Positions 25,840-37,247 of a DNA stretch of 64,000 nucleotides are shown here, in pieces. The notes beneath the pieces were generated by a model. That model searched no databases and was not told where the DNA came from. It saw only the letters and a list, made by a program, of their open reading frames with translations. The DNA is from Flammulina velutipes (Eukaryota > Basidiomycota > Agaricomycetes > Agaricales > Physalacriaceae), in contig CM022370.1 of assembly GCA_011800155.1 (NCBI GenBank), positions 682,001 through 746,000 of the forward strand, in the 5' to 3' direction. Both the position numbers and the translations under genes were made by a program. How positions within the stretch are numbered: the first letter of the stretch is position 1; every line of letters begins with the position of its first letter.

Positions 25840-27598
25840 CTAGTAAACAATGGATTCCTGTAACCGCCATCGCCGGAGGGGACCCCACCACCAAACAGAG
25901 CGTCCCACTCCTGCAGTAGTCCGTTGCTGAAGCTCTACATTATTATTCGCCGGGTCATCTGCAGCTTCATGCTCAAGCCTGTTACCATCCTCTCCAGTTG
26001 CCATCTCCGAAAGCTCAATTGATTCGCCTACAGGCGGAGATCTGAAGCCATGGGAGTGTCGTGAATCCTCTCCACCCTCTTCCTGTCGTATTCGCAATCC
26101 ATAGCTGCCTAGTCCCCATCCCGTATGTGTCGAAGGTGGAGCGCCCGCCCTTTGTCGCTCCCTAAGATATTCCACACGCTCCATCGCCTGCTTCCGCGCA
26201 GCCTTGTTATGAGCCTTCCGAAGGGACGCATACCAACGATGAACAACGTCAGGCAGCACGCGCGGAAGGGTGCCACTGGAGTCCGAGTACACGTCAGACA
26301 TCGATCGAGGGTCCGCCACACCTGTCGTGGGAGTCGTGCGTGGCGGTGAACGTGAATTGGAGTTCCGGCGCCGTCGATGAACTGAATCATCGTAATCCGT
26401 ATCTAACGCCCCCCGACGGTCGCTGAGCGATGCAAACACATTCTGCCAAGCTCGCCTTGCGCGCCCACGCGACTCACCAGGGGCAACGCCACGCTTCCTT
26501 TTTTCCCGTTTACGCTCTCGCTCCTCCAAGTAATCCGAGTCGTCGTAGCGAGGCATGCCAGTACCACTCCCAGCTCCGACCCACCACCACCACCCCAAGA
26601 AACTTTGCCACTGAACCACAGCCCATATTAATCCAGGCAGCCAAACGTATTCCGCCTCGCGTGGGATGTATAGGAAAGTTAAAGCCGTGCTGGCAACTGC
26701 GAGCAGCAAAGCAGCGGATCCAAAGCCTGCGGTACCTCCGTCGGTTCGCCAAGCCTGATCGCGATTAACAAGCAGTCCCCATACAAAAAGTGCGACGGTG
26801 AAGAGGAGAGACAGTGTTGCGTTGCAGACGTTTCGAATAGCGGCTGCGATATTGTCCAGCCCAGGACTTCCTTGGAGGGGAAGTAGCTGCATTATCGCGG
26901 CAAGCACGGCGAGAGGGCCTAATTGAATGCGTTAGGACTCGCACAAGGTAGAAAGAGTGCCAAGCGTCACCTAGCATTGAGAAAATCAATACTCCTTCAG
27001 TTTTAGATGGATAGAGCAGCGTCAGAAATTGGATGTGGGTGATCTTAAACGTGTATCAGGATATGCGTAATGGTGTTCCAATACTTTACGCACTTGAATG
27101 AGACCAGAGGTCGTTGCGTTCATGATCAGCCATGTAGCGCGCTCAGCGATGTTCCAGCCAACTGTCACAGTATAACCATCTAGAGGCGGAACGTTGACCG
27201 CGACGTAGGAGAGCATAAAAGGCCATCTTTTGCTTTCCTGGTTGCAGGTAGATAGTACGACTTGCAGGGTGGCAATGAGCGATATGAGGAGGGTCGTGAC
27301 TGAGGAGACTTGGAGAATGTAGTTGACAGGAGCTAGGGGCCAGTGGTATTGGGCGGTGAAGATAAGATAGAGAAAGAGCACAGTGGTGAGCGTCAGGACG
27401 ACACCGGTGAGCAGAATTTGTACGGGCAAAGAGCGAACGAAGGGAGGACGGTATTGGAGGTAAGGATCTTCGTCAAAGCTACTGGCACGTCAGCTATGTT
27501 GAGCTTTATAAAAGACTGCTACTTGCAACGCACGTCAGATCGTACTCAGCCATAGACCCGACGGCAAGGACAAGCCAGGCCAATGCCTGGAGAAGCAT
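25840..27598 (-). CDS. PalH/Rim21-like multi-pass membrane protein, copy A (candidate ambient-pH sensor)
   Basis: Four exons (27598-27534, 27481-27094, 27043-26971, 26918-25840) give about 534 residues. There is a likely signal peptide (MLLQALAWLVLAVGSMAEYD), then about seven membrane segments, starting LPVQILLTGVVLTLTTVLFL and ending with EYVWLPGLIWAVVQWQSFLG. Conserved-looking blocks include ITHIQFLTLLYPSK and LVNRDQAWRTDGGTAGFG. From memory these recall the fungal PalH/Rim21 pH-sensor family, but I could not run a comparison. The cytosolic tail of roughly 270 residues is charged and Arg/Ser-rich, ending GPLRRWRLQESIVY. A second copy lies at 40433-42290 with the same lengths for the first three exons. 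In PalH proteins the tail recruits an arrestin to start Rim101/PacC processing. Confidence 0.7.
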
Positions 27599-27911
27599 GG
27601 TAGCAGTTTGAAGAGAGCCAAGGGCAAGGCAACATTTTGAATTCACCAAGTAAAGGCCAAGCCAATAAACTGCCGGTGTTGAATTGATCGTCACCAAGAC
27701 GGCATTTTAATCTTATCTTATCCTTCTCCACTTTCACTCGTCGCGCTCAAGATGCGCTCAATGGGTGTTCGGCCTAGAAGCATCCTGGAGTGTCACAAGC
27801 TTACTTCCCCATACAGCTCCCTTCATGCACGCTGCAGACGCGTGGTGATCCCTCGCGCTTTCTTAGGCTTCCACAACGTTCAATTACTCTGTCCTGGCGT
27901 CTAACTCTACA
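27599..27911. promoter_or_regulatory. Divergent intergenic region
   Basis: 313 bp between the PalH-like A start and the coiled-coil gene start on the other strand. It must hold both promoters; no TATA box or palindrome stands out. Confidence 0.4.
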
Positions 27912-28970
27912 ATGGCAGCTCCTGCACCTTACCCACGCACATTCACTCAACCTTTGCCTCCCATGTCTGCCCCGGCAAATCCATCGAATAGCCTCTCCTC
28001 TGCTTCCTCACAATTTCAAGTACGTTCAAAGCCGTGATTTTCTACTTCTGTTCCTAGTCAAACATATCATAGATCGCCATCCAACAGTTGATAGATGATG
28101 CAATAAAGAACAATTTCAGCGACCAAGGATCCCCCTTGACTGCGCGGATCAACGAGTCAGTGAATATTCCCATACAATGTATTTTCAGCCTCAAGGATAT
28201 TCGTCACAGGCTACAGGGAGCAATCTCAAACAGCGACAAGGACCATCAAGAAGCGCTGACAGAAATCAAGAGTACGCCGTTGTAATACAGCTTTCTATGC
28301 ATGCTTACGACAACAGACCTTCTGGATGTCCTGGATCAAAATAAGATACTGGACTATCTGAAGGAGGAAGGTTCGTATGAGATGAGTTATCAACGCGGAC
28401 ACGCCGTGACCAAGATTACTACCACACAGTCGAGAAAGAAGTAGCCGCAGACATCGATCGCCTCGTCGAGGAAGAAGTTGCTGCATATCTCGAGGAGGTG
28501 CACGTTCCGTCAACTTTGCAAGAATCATTGGAAGAAAGCAAGGCTCATCTGCAAGTCGAGCTTCGACGCCTCCATAACTCGTGAGTGTTTGATTTTTGAG
28601 AAATTGTCAATGAATTCTCAAGAAATGGGCAGGGAGAGTAAACGAGCCAACTCCCTCCTTCGTCACCCAGACGATGACGAATGTCCTTTGAACACTATCT
28701 ATATGGCCAATGGGGAGGGAGAGATCAGCCCTAATTTCCCACAAACTCTGGGGGAGTTGTTTAGACTCAACGGTATGTACTATATTTCGGCCGTTGAACG
28801 CTCAGATATCTGCAAACTGACTTATGCTCTCACCAGCGGAGCAGTCCAAGACGCTAGCAAACGACTATGGACTTACGGATGAGGGTGCGTCACGGGATCG
28901 CAACTTGAAGTTGTTGCTCCAGTTCTTTGGGATCAAGTATCAGATCGTGAGCCATTCACTTTATTGGTGA
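27912..28970 (+). CDS. Small coiled-coil protein of unknown function
   Basis: About six short exons from 27912 (MAAPAPYPRTFTQPLPPMS), each joined in frame by GT-AG introns. A Pro/Ser-rich head leads into charged helices (LIDDAIKNNFSDQ, DIRHRLQGAISNSDKDHQEA, VEKEVAADIDRLVEEEVAAY) with heptad-like spacing. The tail is NLKLLLQFFGIKYQI. It has no signal peptide or membrane segment. A 33 bp gt…ag segment inside exon 2 keeps frame and was left as coding because it is too short for an intron here. The end is either at 28970 (read-through, ending SLYW) or, after one more intron, at 29007 (ending VREI). I do not recognise a family. Confidence 0.6.
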
Positions 28971-29247
28971 TATTTTTGTAAACCGTTCATAGGTGAGAGA
29001 AATATAGGATAACAGATATCTCTGTTTGATGTGAGGATAGATCGTACTTAGACAGTGATAATTGTCATTAGACTCAGTCTTGTGTAACAATGCAAACAAG
29101 CTCCCAACTGGGTGCACATCTTGATAATACAACACAGGTGGAAGGTGTCACTGGAAGGGCCTGAAGCCTTGAATCATGCATTAGACACTGGAGGTAATCT
29201 ATCTTACCATTCTCACGAGAGAGAAAAATTCACATCAAGTACGAACC

Positions 29248-31092
29248 TTACAGGTAATCCACAAATCCCTGTAGCTTCCTAGCGACTCTGGGAGGAAACT
29301 TGAAAGCACTGAGCTTTGTACCAAACGTCCGCACAATGCGCGATATTCCATCGCGCAGCCCGTCCGCTACCCTCCCTAACACCTCAAAAGCCTTCCGTCT
29401 CTCCTCGTCGTCTCCCGGTATCAAATCCTGCTGATATGTCTCCACTTCGTCGAGGAAGACACACATCGCCTCTAAGATTTTCGGTATGTCCCTTTGAACG
29501 ACGCCGTACTTGTCTTCCGCGAGGGATGCAGAGACAATTTTCGATAACACGTCGATCACGAGGAGATCGAGGTTTCGGGAAGGTAGTAGGGACTCGACGA
29601 CCTTACTCAGGCGCTCTTCGGTAAGCCATGCAGGGATTGTGACTTTCGGCGTGAAGCGCGAGAGATCTATGGTGGCTGTCGGTGGTGCAGGCATGATATT
29701 TTTCATCACGTCAGGAACCTCAGCGTTCGAATCGCCTGCCAATGAGTCTATAACTTGACTGACAGGACTGCGGCTCTCGGTCCTGAAGATAGGTTGTCGT
29801 AGAGCCTTCACAGGCGTTGCAGGAATAGATATAGGTTGCTTCGCAGGGGGTGGGGGGACGATGGGCACGGTCGGAGGTGCACCGCGACGAAGAAAGTGTT
29901 GATAGTCGCGCCCCAAGATCAACAACGATTCACGGCATAGTGCAGGCCACAGGGTGGAAGTAGACGCAGAGAATATCGTCTGGGGTGTGATCTGTGAGAA
30001 GGCAAAATATTTGAAGACGATGTCCGACGACGAAGCACCTGAGACGAGAATCTCGGCGGAGTTGATTGGGACGGGTTTTGAGACATGAGCGTCGAAGACC
30101 ATCTCCGCAATTTCCCAGATGTTGAAAGTCGTCCAGGCTAGCGCCCATGCCCGTGAAATAAGAGGGATATGATGAAAGAGGAGGATGAATGAGTACGATC
30201 CGCGCGCGAAATGGGCCATAAACGGTTTCAACAACGTGCGAAGTATGGGTAGGCGGATGAAGACACGGAGAATGGCAAAAAGGGGGAGTGACAACGGCAC
30301 CGAGATTGAGGCGAGGAGGGTGGTCACCACCAGGACTCGGATAAAGTCACCGATGGAGAGCGGTTTGTGTTGTGAAGACCATCGGAAGACAAGGCGGTCT
30401 AACATGATATTTCGTAGAGAAGCGAAGCATGAGATGCATATCTGTGAAAGGACGAGGAAAACGAGACGCCCGTTCAAGTACGTGGGATGTTTCCTGTGAA
30501 AGATGTTAAATAACATGTTGGTCTGAAAACACGAACGCACTTTGATTTTACAAAGACAGATAGTCGCGGATCTGAAGGCTCGTTGATCCTGGATATGGAG
30601 ACATATATTGCTGCAGCCAACAGTGCGGAAAGGAGATATGTTAAGAAAGTCTGACGCGTGCTGGGCCGGCGCAGAGCAGCCTGAATTGTTTTGTATGGTG
30701 ATGTCTGGACGGATTCCTGAACTGGATGCAGACATCAGTTGAATGCAGCGCGCACGACGCGTCGACTTACCAGTCAGACACGACTTTCGTAGAACAAGGA
30801 CTGGTACTGCCACAGACAGCCATGTTGCTATTGTTGCCAACAATGTAAAAGGCCGAATGGGTATCCAAAGCGCCCCGCGTATTCCTATTACATCCAGTCC
30901 GCCAAGCGTCCAGATGAAGATGGTTGTAGTCTGAACCCACGAGAATGCCAACGTGGTAAGAAACATATTATAGATGAGGCGGTGGCGAAGGACATTCTTG
31001 ACTGCGGGATCGAAGCTCGTCGTCGCTGCAGGTACCAGAGGGGACGCTTTCACCGATAATGTCGAAGGGATGGCCCGAATACGCGTCGACAT
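29248..31092 (-). CDS. NDC1: Transmembrane nucleoporin NDC1
   Basis: Three exons (31092-30771, 30721-30541, 30493-29248) give about 582 residues. The N-terminal half has about six membrane segments (LIYNMFLTTLAFSWVQTTTI, LATIATWLSVAVPVLVL, TFLTYLLSALLAAAIYV after splicing). After the last splice comes the segment HPTYLNGRLVFLVLSQIC. The C-terminal half is soluble and helical. The order and motifs fit fungal Ndc1/Cut11, which anchors nuclear pores and spindle pole bodies in the nuclear envelope. Reading through the introns gives a longer open frame of 629 codons, but splicing restores the membrane segment and the family spacing. The start MSTRIRAIPSTLS is preferred to an upstream non-ATG start. 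Confidence 0.85.
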   Translation of the reverse strand: MSTRIRAIPSTLSVKASPLVPAATTSFDPAVKNVLRHRLIYNMFLTTLAFSWVQTTTIFIWTLGGLDVIGIRGALWIPIRPFTLLATIATWLSVAVPVLVLRKSCLTGKSTRRARCIQLMSASSSGIRPDITIQNNSGCSAPAQHASDFLNISPFRTVGCSNICLHIQDQRAFRSATICLCKIKVRSCFQTNMLFNIFHRKHPTYLNGRLVFLVLSQICISCFASLRNIMLDRLVFRWSSQHKPLSIGDFIRVLVVTTLLASISVPLSLPLFAILRVFIRLPILRTLLKPFMAHFARGSYSFILLFHHIPLISRAWALAWTTFNIWEIAEMVFDAHVSKPVPINSAEILVSGASSSDIVFKYFAFSQITPQTIFSASTSTLWPALCRESLLILGRDYQHFLRRGAPPTVPIVPPPPAKQPISIPATPVKALRQPIFRTESRSPVSQVIDSLAGDSNAEVPDVMKNIMPAPPTATIDLSRFTPKVTIPAWLTEERLSKVVESLLPSRNLDLLVIDVLSKIVSASLAEDKYGVVQRDIPKILEAMCVFLDEVETYQQDLIPGDDEERRKAFEVLGRVADGLRDGISRIVRTFGTKLSAFKFPPRVARKLQGFVDYL

Positions 31093-31196
31093 CGTGGCCA
31101 ACGACGAGGAGATATTTGGAGGTGTTTGGCAGCACACAAATTTTGTTCAGTGTTCTCTGACGTCAGCAGCTCATTCCGGACGGCGAGCACCGTTAG
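31093..31196. promoter_or_regulatory. 104 bp divergent promoter of NDC1 and MDL1 with a CRE-type palindrome
   Basis: Both start codons face away from this short segment. It contains the perfect palindrome TGACGTCA at 31158-31165, the consensus for bZIP factors of the ATF/CREB class. Confidence 0.55.
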
Positions 31197-33976
31197 ATGA
31201 TGCTCTTCGCGCGCCCAGCGCGCTCGTTGTCGGCGCAGAGCAGGACTTGGCCTACAAGAAGATGTTATCAGCGACATACTGCGCCTCTAGCAACCCTCAC
31301 GACGTGGCATTCTAGAGCGCTATTACATGGCTTAGCTCGACCGTCGCGGCTGGCGGCTTCAACAAAACGGACGTATGCCACGGACACCTCCAATGAACCT
31401 CCAAAGACACCCGAGAAGAACATTGTGTCGTCCCCGGCGGCGAAAACATACTCGAACACCACTTCATTCCGAAAAATCCTCGCACTCGCCAAACCAGAAC
31501 GAAAGCCGCTTTCAATAGCGGTGGGACTACTATTAATCTCATCGTCGGTTTCCATGTCGATACCATTCACTGTCGGGAAACTCATAGATTTCTTCTCGGT
31601 GTCCAATCCAGTGTGTCATCGACCGCATCTCTTCCTTTCGGCTTTATTGACCGACGCTCTTTCCTAGCAAATACCACTGGGGCTTTCAATATGGCAGGCA
31701 TCTGGAGCCATCCTCTTCGTGTTCACAGCTGGCGCTTTGGCTAACGCTGGCCGCGCGTTTCTTATGAAAATGGCCGGTCCGTCCGTCATCCATCCTGGAC
31801 ACGGGTAGTGCGTCTGACAATTCCGCAGGTCAACGCATCGTCGCAAGGCTCCGTGAAAACACATACGCTGCTTCGCTTCAACAAGAAGTAGAATTTGTGG
31901 AACGTAGCGAGGGAGACGTGCTTAGTCGGCTTAGCGTTGATACCTCGATTGTCGGAGAAAGGTACGTGAGCAGCGTAAAATAACGCGTCGTTTGTCCTCA
32001 TGCGCGTAGTATAACACAGAACCTATCGGATGGTCTTCGTGCTGTTGTAATGTCGACAGTTGGTCGTGAGTACCTTGAATTCTAATTCATCCGTCGCACG
32101 CTGACAATTATCAAGTCGGAGCCATGTTCTACGTTTCGCCCACTCTAACGATGCTCATGCTTGCGGTCGTCCCGCCGGTCTCCCTGGGAGCAGTTGCGTT
32201 TTAAAAAGGTCTCATAAACACAATGCTCATGTCTACGCAGGTCTTTTATGGTCGTTACCTCAAGAAGCTTTCTCTGCAAACACAGGAGGCGGTCGGCGAA
32301 ATGACCAAGGTTGCAAACGAATCCCTAGCGGCTCTGAGGACTGTTCAAGCTTTCAACGCTCAAGAACAGGAAGGCAAGAAATTCCACAACAAAGTCCTTG
32401 ATGTCTTGAACCTCGCTCGACGCGAGGCTATCGCCAGTGGGATTTTCTTTGGCAGCACTGGTTGGAGTGGAAATGTGACTCTCTTGGGCCTATTAGGCTA
32501 CGGTGTGTTACCCGCTGAAAATTATTCCTCATTCTGACATTGAATATAGGTGGTAGTCTTGTCTCAAGAGGAGAGATCTCTGTAGGAGACCTCACAAGTC
32601 TCCTGCTCTACACCGTCTATGTCGGAAATGGTCTGCAAATGTTAACGTACGACTGCTTTACTCTTTCGTTTTCTGCGACTAACCTCTCATAGCTCATTCT
32701 TCGTATGTGATTGTCTCTTGAAATGTGTCACGTACCAACACTAGTGAACAGGCTTCGATTATGCGTGGCATCGGTGCCGGGACTCGTATTTTCGAGTTGC
32801 TTGATAGGTCACCCATCATTCCACCGACAACTGGTGTTACCGTCGATCCTAGCCGCCGTGGCATCCTCAAGTTTGAGAATGTGCGCTTTGAGTATCCAAG
32901 TCGCCAAGGTGTCCAGATCCTCAAGGAACTGAATATCGAGGTTGGTGTTGGGGAAAGCGTTGCAATTGTGTAAATCCTTGATTCTTCCGGACATGTATTC
33001 CATGATTAACATCATCAACAGTGGTCAAAGTGGTAGCGGAAAATCTTCCATACATTCGCTTCTGCTACGGTACTATGACCCGCTAGAAGGACGCGTCACA
33101 TTTGACGGACAAGGTGGGTATAGCATAAATCTTCTTTGCGCTTCTGACTAAGGACAATAGACATTCGTGACTTTACTATATCTTCATGGCGAGATGTCAT
33201 TGGTATCGTCCCTCAAGATCCGGTCTTATTTACCGGCACTATCGCTACGAACATCGCATACGGCAATCCAGATGTCACTCGTGAACAAATCGAGGATGCG
33301 GCTCGGGAAGCCAACTGCGAGTTCGTGTGGGGAATGCCCAAGGGCTTCGATACTGAAAGTCAGTATTCTCTGTTTCTCTCCCTTTTTCTTATCACAATAA
33401 CTCTATAACAGTCGGTCGTTTGAGCTTGAGTGGCGGACAACGACAACGATTAGCTATAGCAAGAGCCCTGCTGAAGAAACCGGCCATTCTAGCTTTGGAC
33501 GAGGCGACGAGCTCTTTGGATGCGACCTCCGAACATCGGGTAACAAAAAAGTTACATTTCGAGGGCAAGTGTACTGAGCCCCCTCCTTGCAGGTGAACGA
33601 TGCGATAGACAAAATTCTGCGGTCTCGACAGACTACTTGTCTCTTTGTTGCGCATCGTCTTTCGACCATTGCACGTGCTGAACGCATCGTCGTACTCGAA
33701 GGTTGGTAAAAACTTTTTTTTCGCTCATCTCAGACTTACCGAGCTCATCTAAGGCGGACGGATAACGGAAACTGGAACATACCGACAATTGGTGAGCAAA
33801 AATTCTGTATACTTCTTGGGAGCTTCCTGAACTTTTGATAGGTGAATCAACAGGATTCAAGATTCCGAGCTCTCATGGCTGCCCAACTGGATGCCGCAGG
33901 GCCGGATACTCGTCCAAAGGAGGTAGATTTGGAACTGGAAGAGGACATCATTGTCCCGCCGACCGTGACTGCTTAG
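31197..33976 (+). CDS. MDL1: Mitochondrial half-size ABC transporter, MDL1/ABCB10 type
   Basis: Many short exons give a full half-transporter. The N-terminus is rich in Arg, Ser and Ala and lacks acidic residues, as in a mitochondrial presequence. The membrane domain contains [39 protein letters not shown] and [15 protein letters not shown] (joined across an intron at GA/VF). The nucleotide-binding domain has Walker [10 protein letters not shown] (split by an intron before GQ), the Q-loop IVPQDPVLF, signature [14 protein letters not shown], Walker [13 protein letters not shown] and the H-loop VAHRLST. Exon 32693-32702 is only 10 nt. Mdl1 exports peptides from the matrix. The tail is acidic and ends VPPTVTA. 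The ATG at 31197 is followed directly by a second ATG. Confidence 0.93.
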
Positions 33977-34922
33977 AATTGTTTAGGGATGGATTGCGTG
34001 TCCAACATGTTAGATTATTGATCACACATTGTATTAACAGACGCTTTCAGAGGAACGCTAGCGCTTATATCTATACTAATCAACTTATATCAACTCAACT
34101 AACTGTTTATCAGGATGGGCGCATCTAGTTACAAATGGCAGCCACAGCCGCTTGTTCAAGTTTCAATGTTAATCAAAATGTTCGGCGCCAACGGTATCGT
34201 TCAATCAGTAGGCACGCCCGTCGCCTAGTCACTCTGTGTTAGCAAGGTCATGTACTGTATTGAGGAGTACTGCTAATCCTTAGTGTATGTCCCTCAGCCG
34301 AGATATCGATAGTAAAACAACTCGGCTTCCTGGGGTCCCCATTCCCTAGTCGTGAGTTTTCACGCCGCCGAATAAAAGCCATGAATAATAGCTTTCAACC
34401 GGTAATCGGCCTTTGTTTTCCCGAGCAATAGAATTACTTTGGTTCGACGTTGGGCGTTGAGTGCCTTTTGAGGAATATTCCCACGACTCCAATTTTCGAC
34501 AGACCTCCATGGCTCCTCTTGAAATCTTCTTAAACGGGCCTACACGCGCAAGGAGAACACCCAAACTCGATCTATAAATTACTGGTTACGCATGCCTTCG
34601 TTTTTCTGTCAATATCTCGAACTGCTCGACATGCTGCGGTTCGTGATATCATTATTCTGGCACAGCCATCATCTAATGCTGACCAGCAAAATCATAGAAT
34701 GCTGTATCTCACATCTTTTCCGGTTCACTCTCCATTGACGATATGGCTGGATAACCACCTCAGTTGCACGTGAGAGGCGCGGTACCAGTGCTGGGAGCCA
34801 AGTGCTTAGCAAGTTGCTTATGCAGGAGAGGACGGCAGGAATCAAGTTACGACGACCGCTAAGCGGTATGGGCACGATAAATACTGGGGCCGCCTGTCAT
34901 TAGCGATCGTAAAAGATACGCA
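33977..34922. other. Intergenic, MDL1 3' end to Zn2Cys6 gene promoter
   Basis: About 945 bp without a supported gene. Small open frames on the minus strand have no motif. Confidence 0.5.
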
Positions 34923-36987
34923 ATGCAGCAAAGCAGCAAAGTCTCAAAGAAACCGCGTAGTCGGCCATTAGGACGCGGTAAAGCGTGTTCTAACTGCAGG
35001 TAAGCACTTTGTCCTGCTATATGGTCCTCTGTACTGATTCTTTCTTGTAGGCATCTAAAGATTGTAAGTACTGCTTTGTTTTCCTGGATGAGAGCATTGT
35101 TAATCCGGCCAGAAATGTGACGGCAAGCGACCTCAATGTGGTCAATGCACTAGAATCGAGCGCGACGACGAGTGTAAATACTCTGATCCTTCTTCGGGCT
35201 TAGGGGCTACTCTCCAGGCCACCCTCGCATGTCTACAAGAGCGTGAACTGAAGGAGCCTTTGAACACATCATCTCCACCGTTATCTTTCTGGTCAGACTT
35301 TCAGTTGGCAACGATTTCAAGTGATAATCACTATCAACCAGTAAATAATGGTATGTTCCGCTTACAAATGTTTATCCACCTTGCTGAGTTTATTCAAAAG
35401 CTACACCTCCCACTACCCAGTCAACGTCGTATTCTCTGGCATCAGAACTGGCGAGCCCACTAGCGTTTCCGGTCAGTAACCCGTTTATCATACAGATTAC
35501 TTTCTTTACCTAACACGGCATTATAGGACCCACCCTCCTATGTAACCGAAACCCTCCTGAATGCATTTCTCCCCGTATCCGCCCAATTTGGCTTTTGCCT
35601 CAACGCGTCCCACTTCCAGACATCTACGATACTCCCAATGGCTTTCAGCGACTCATCGCATATATCGAATTCTCTCATCAACGCCGTATACATGTGGGGT
35701 GCACGCCTCTCGCATACGGAATATTACGAATCCTTCTTCTTTAGAAAGGCACTCGGCTGTTTGGGCACTGATATTTCCTGTTATACCGACATGCACCGGG
35801 TCACTCAGGTCATCCAAGCGCATATTCTTATTGCTTACTACTTCGTCAGCAAAGATCGATTAGCGGAAGCACAATATCATTCCAACGGAGCGATGACGCT
35901 GGCCATTGACCATAGGTTTCACAAAATTCTCTCTTCTCGAACTCCATACGACGAACGCGATGTTGCCGATACCGTTAGGCTGGGAGAGCGAATTGACCTA
36001 TTCTGGGCCACTCTTTACCTGCAGAAATGCCTCGCCGTGACGAACGACGGCCCTGTAGGATGTGGCGAAGCCTTCGAGCCGGCGGATGGCGATATCGACG
36101 TACCGTGGCCATTGCGCTCCTGCGATTATGAACAGGTCGGTGTTATTTTGTAAATGACGGGTGTGCACACAAAATTGACCACTGGTACTACAGGGACTCC
36201 TTCCTATGCGGAGCCAGCATACAGTACAACGCATGTACATGTCCGATGCGATTAAAGACGTCACAATCATGACCTCTGGACCAGCACTAGAAAATATGTC
36301 TATTGTGATCTTCCACCGCAGTGTTTGTTTAGGCAATCGATGGAGCTTCGGTATGCCTTCACTCCTCTATCTACATTCCGTTACAAAGGCTAATCCAAAA
36401 TCCAGACTTATCGCAGCAGCCTGAGGACCTCCAGTCATTTCTAAATGCACGTCGTATCCTCGAGCATGCGATCTGGACGACCATGACCTACGCCGCAACG
36501 TCACCAGAAGATCTTCATGTCCCACTGGCCACGTTACATTGCGCCTCAGGAACACTTGCCCATACATCATGCAAATCTTCAAACTCTCGGGCCTCCCGAC
36601 ATACGTGCCATAAAACGGCTAGCGCCATGGTCACTGCACTAAATGACGGGGCTTGCAGTTTACAACCTATTACGGGGACGCTCTGCGTCTTGACGGCAAG
36701 GATATTGGCCTCTCATATCGCTGAACTTGCGGCTACTCGCAAGGTCTGCGAAATCATGTCTGATGAACCCATGATGATGGACGATGAAGAGACTGGCATG
36801 CTTTCAACCATGGGAGGCATCGTTGACTTCATGCGGCCTAGGTCCATCGACAGTGGACTAATGGGTGAGTCGATGTTGTTGTTGGTCAATGCATGAATTG
36901 ACGTGACTAGCCCGGCAATTGAAAGTTGTTGACGGATTTATGAGCTCGTTCGATTCTAAACCATTGAGTGCTATTCCACCCACTTGA
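34923..36987 (+). CDS. Zn2Cys6 fungal-specific transcription factor
   Basis: About seven exons. The binuclear zinc cluster is assembled across two introns: KACSNCRHLKIKCDGKRPQC followed by GQCTRIERDDECKY, with all six cysteines. A basic lead (KKPRSRPLGRG) precedes it. The middle region (DPPSYVTETLLNAFLPVSAQ, FGFCLNASHF, LINAVYMWGARLS) follows the pattern of mushroom regulators with a fungal_trans-like helical domain, and RIDLFWATLYLQKCLAV fits that domain. The C-terminus reads FMSSFDSKPLSAIPPT after a final intron. Such factors bind CGG-type sites and usually control metabolism. The target genes cannot be inferred. It does not flank an obvious gene cluster. Confidence 0.85.
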
Positions 36988-37247
36988 AAGGTATAGCTTT
37001 CCCTTACTATGTCTGTAGATCTATCTACATGGTTAATCTACAATGTCGATGATTAGTTATGGATAGAGATAATGCAACTTGACGAGCAAAATTGCTCCTC
37101 TATGACTAGCACTTTCGCTGCTTGATATGCAAGTCTGATTACTGTATAGGTTTGAATTGACGTGTAATAGAGAAGATATTTGCGTACCCAAGTTTAGACA
37201 TTTGTGGTCGAATCTTGATTGTCTGCGCCGCGCATAGAACGATCTGC

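Noticed and set aside
28158..28190. 33 bp gt…ag segment as an intron in the coiled-coil gene
   Set aside because: Shorter than any other intron here and in frame, so it was kept as coding; undecided without transcripts.
34430..34460. tRNA B-box-like ggttcgacg
   Set aside because: No matching A-box or clover-leaf arms at the right distance; other ggttcga matches fall inside coding exons.
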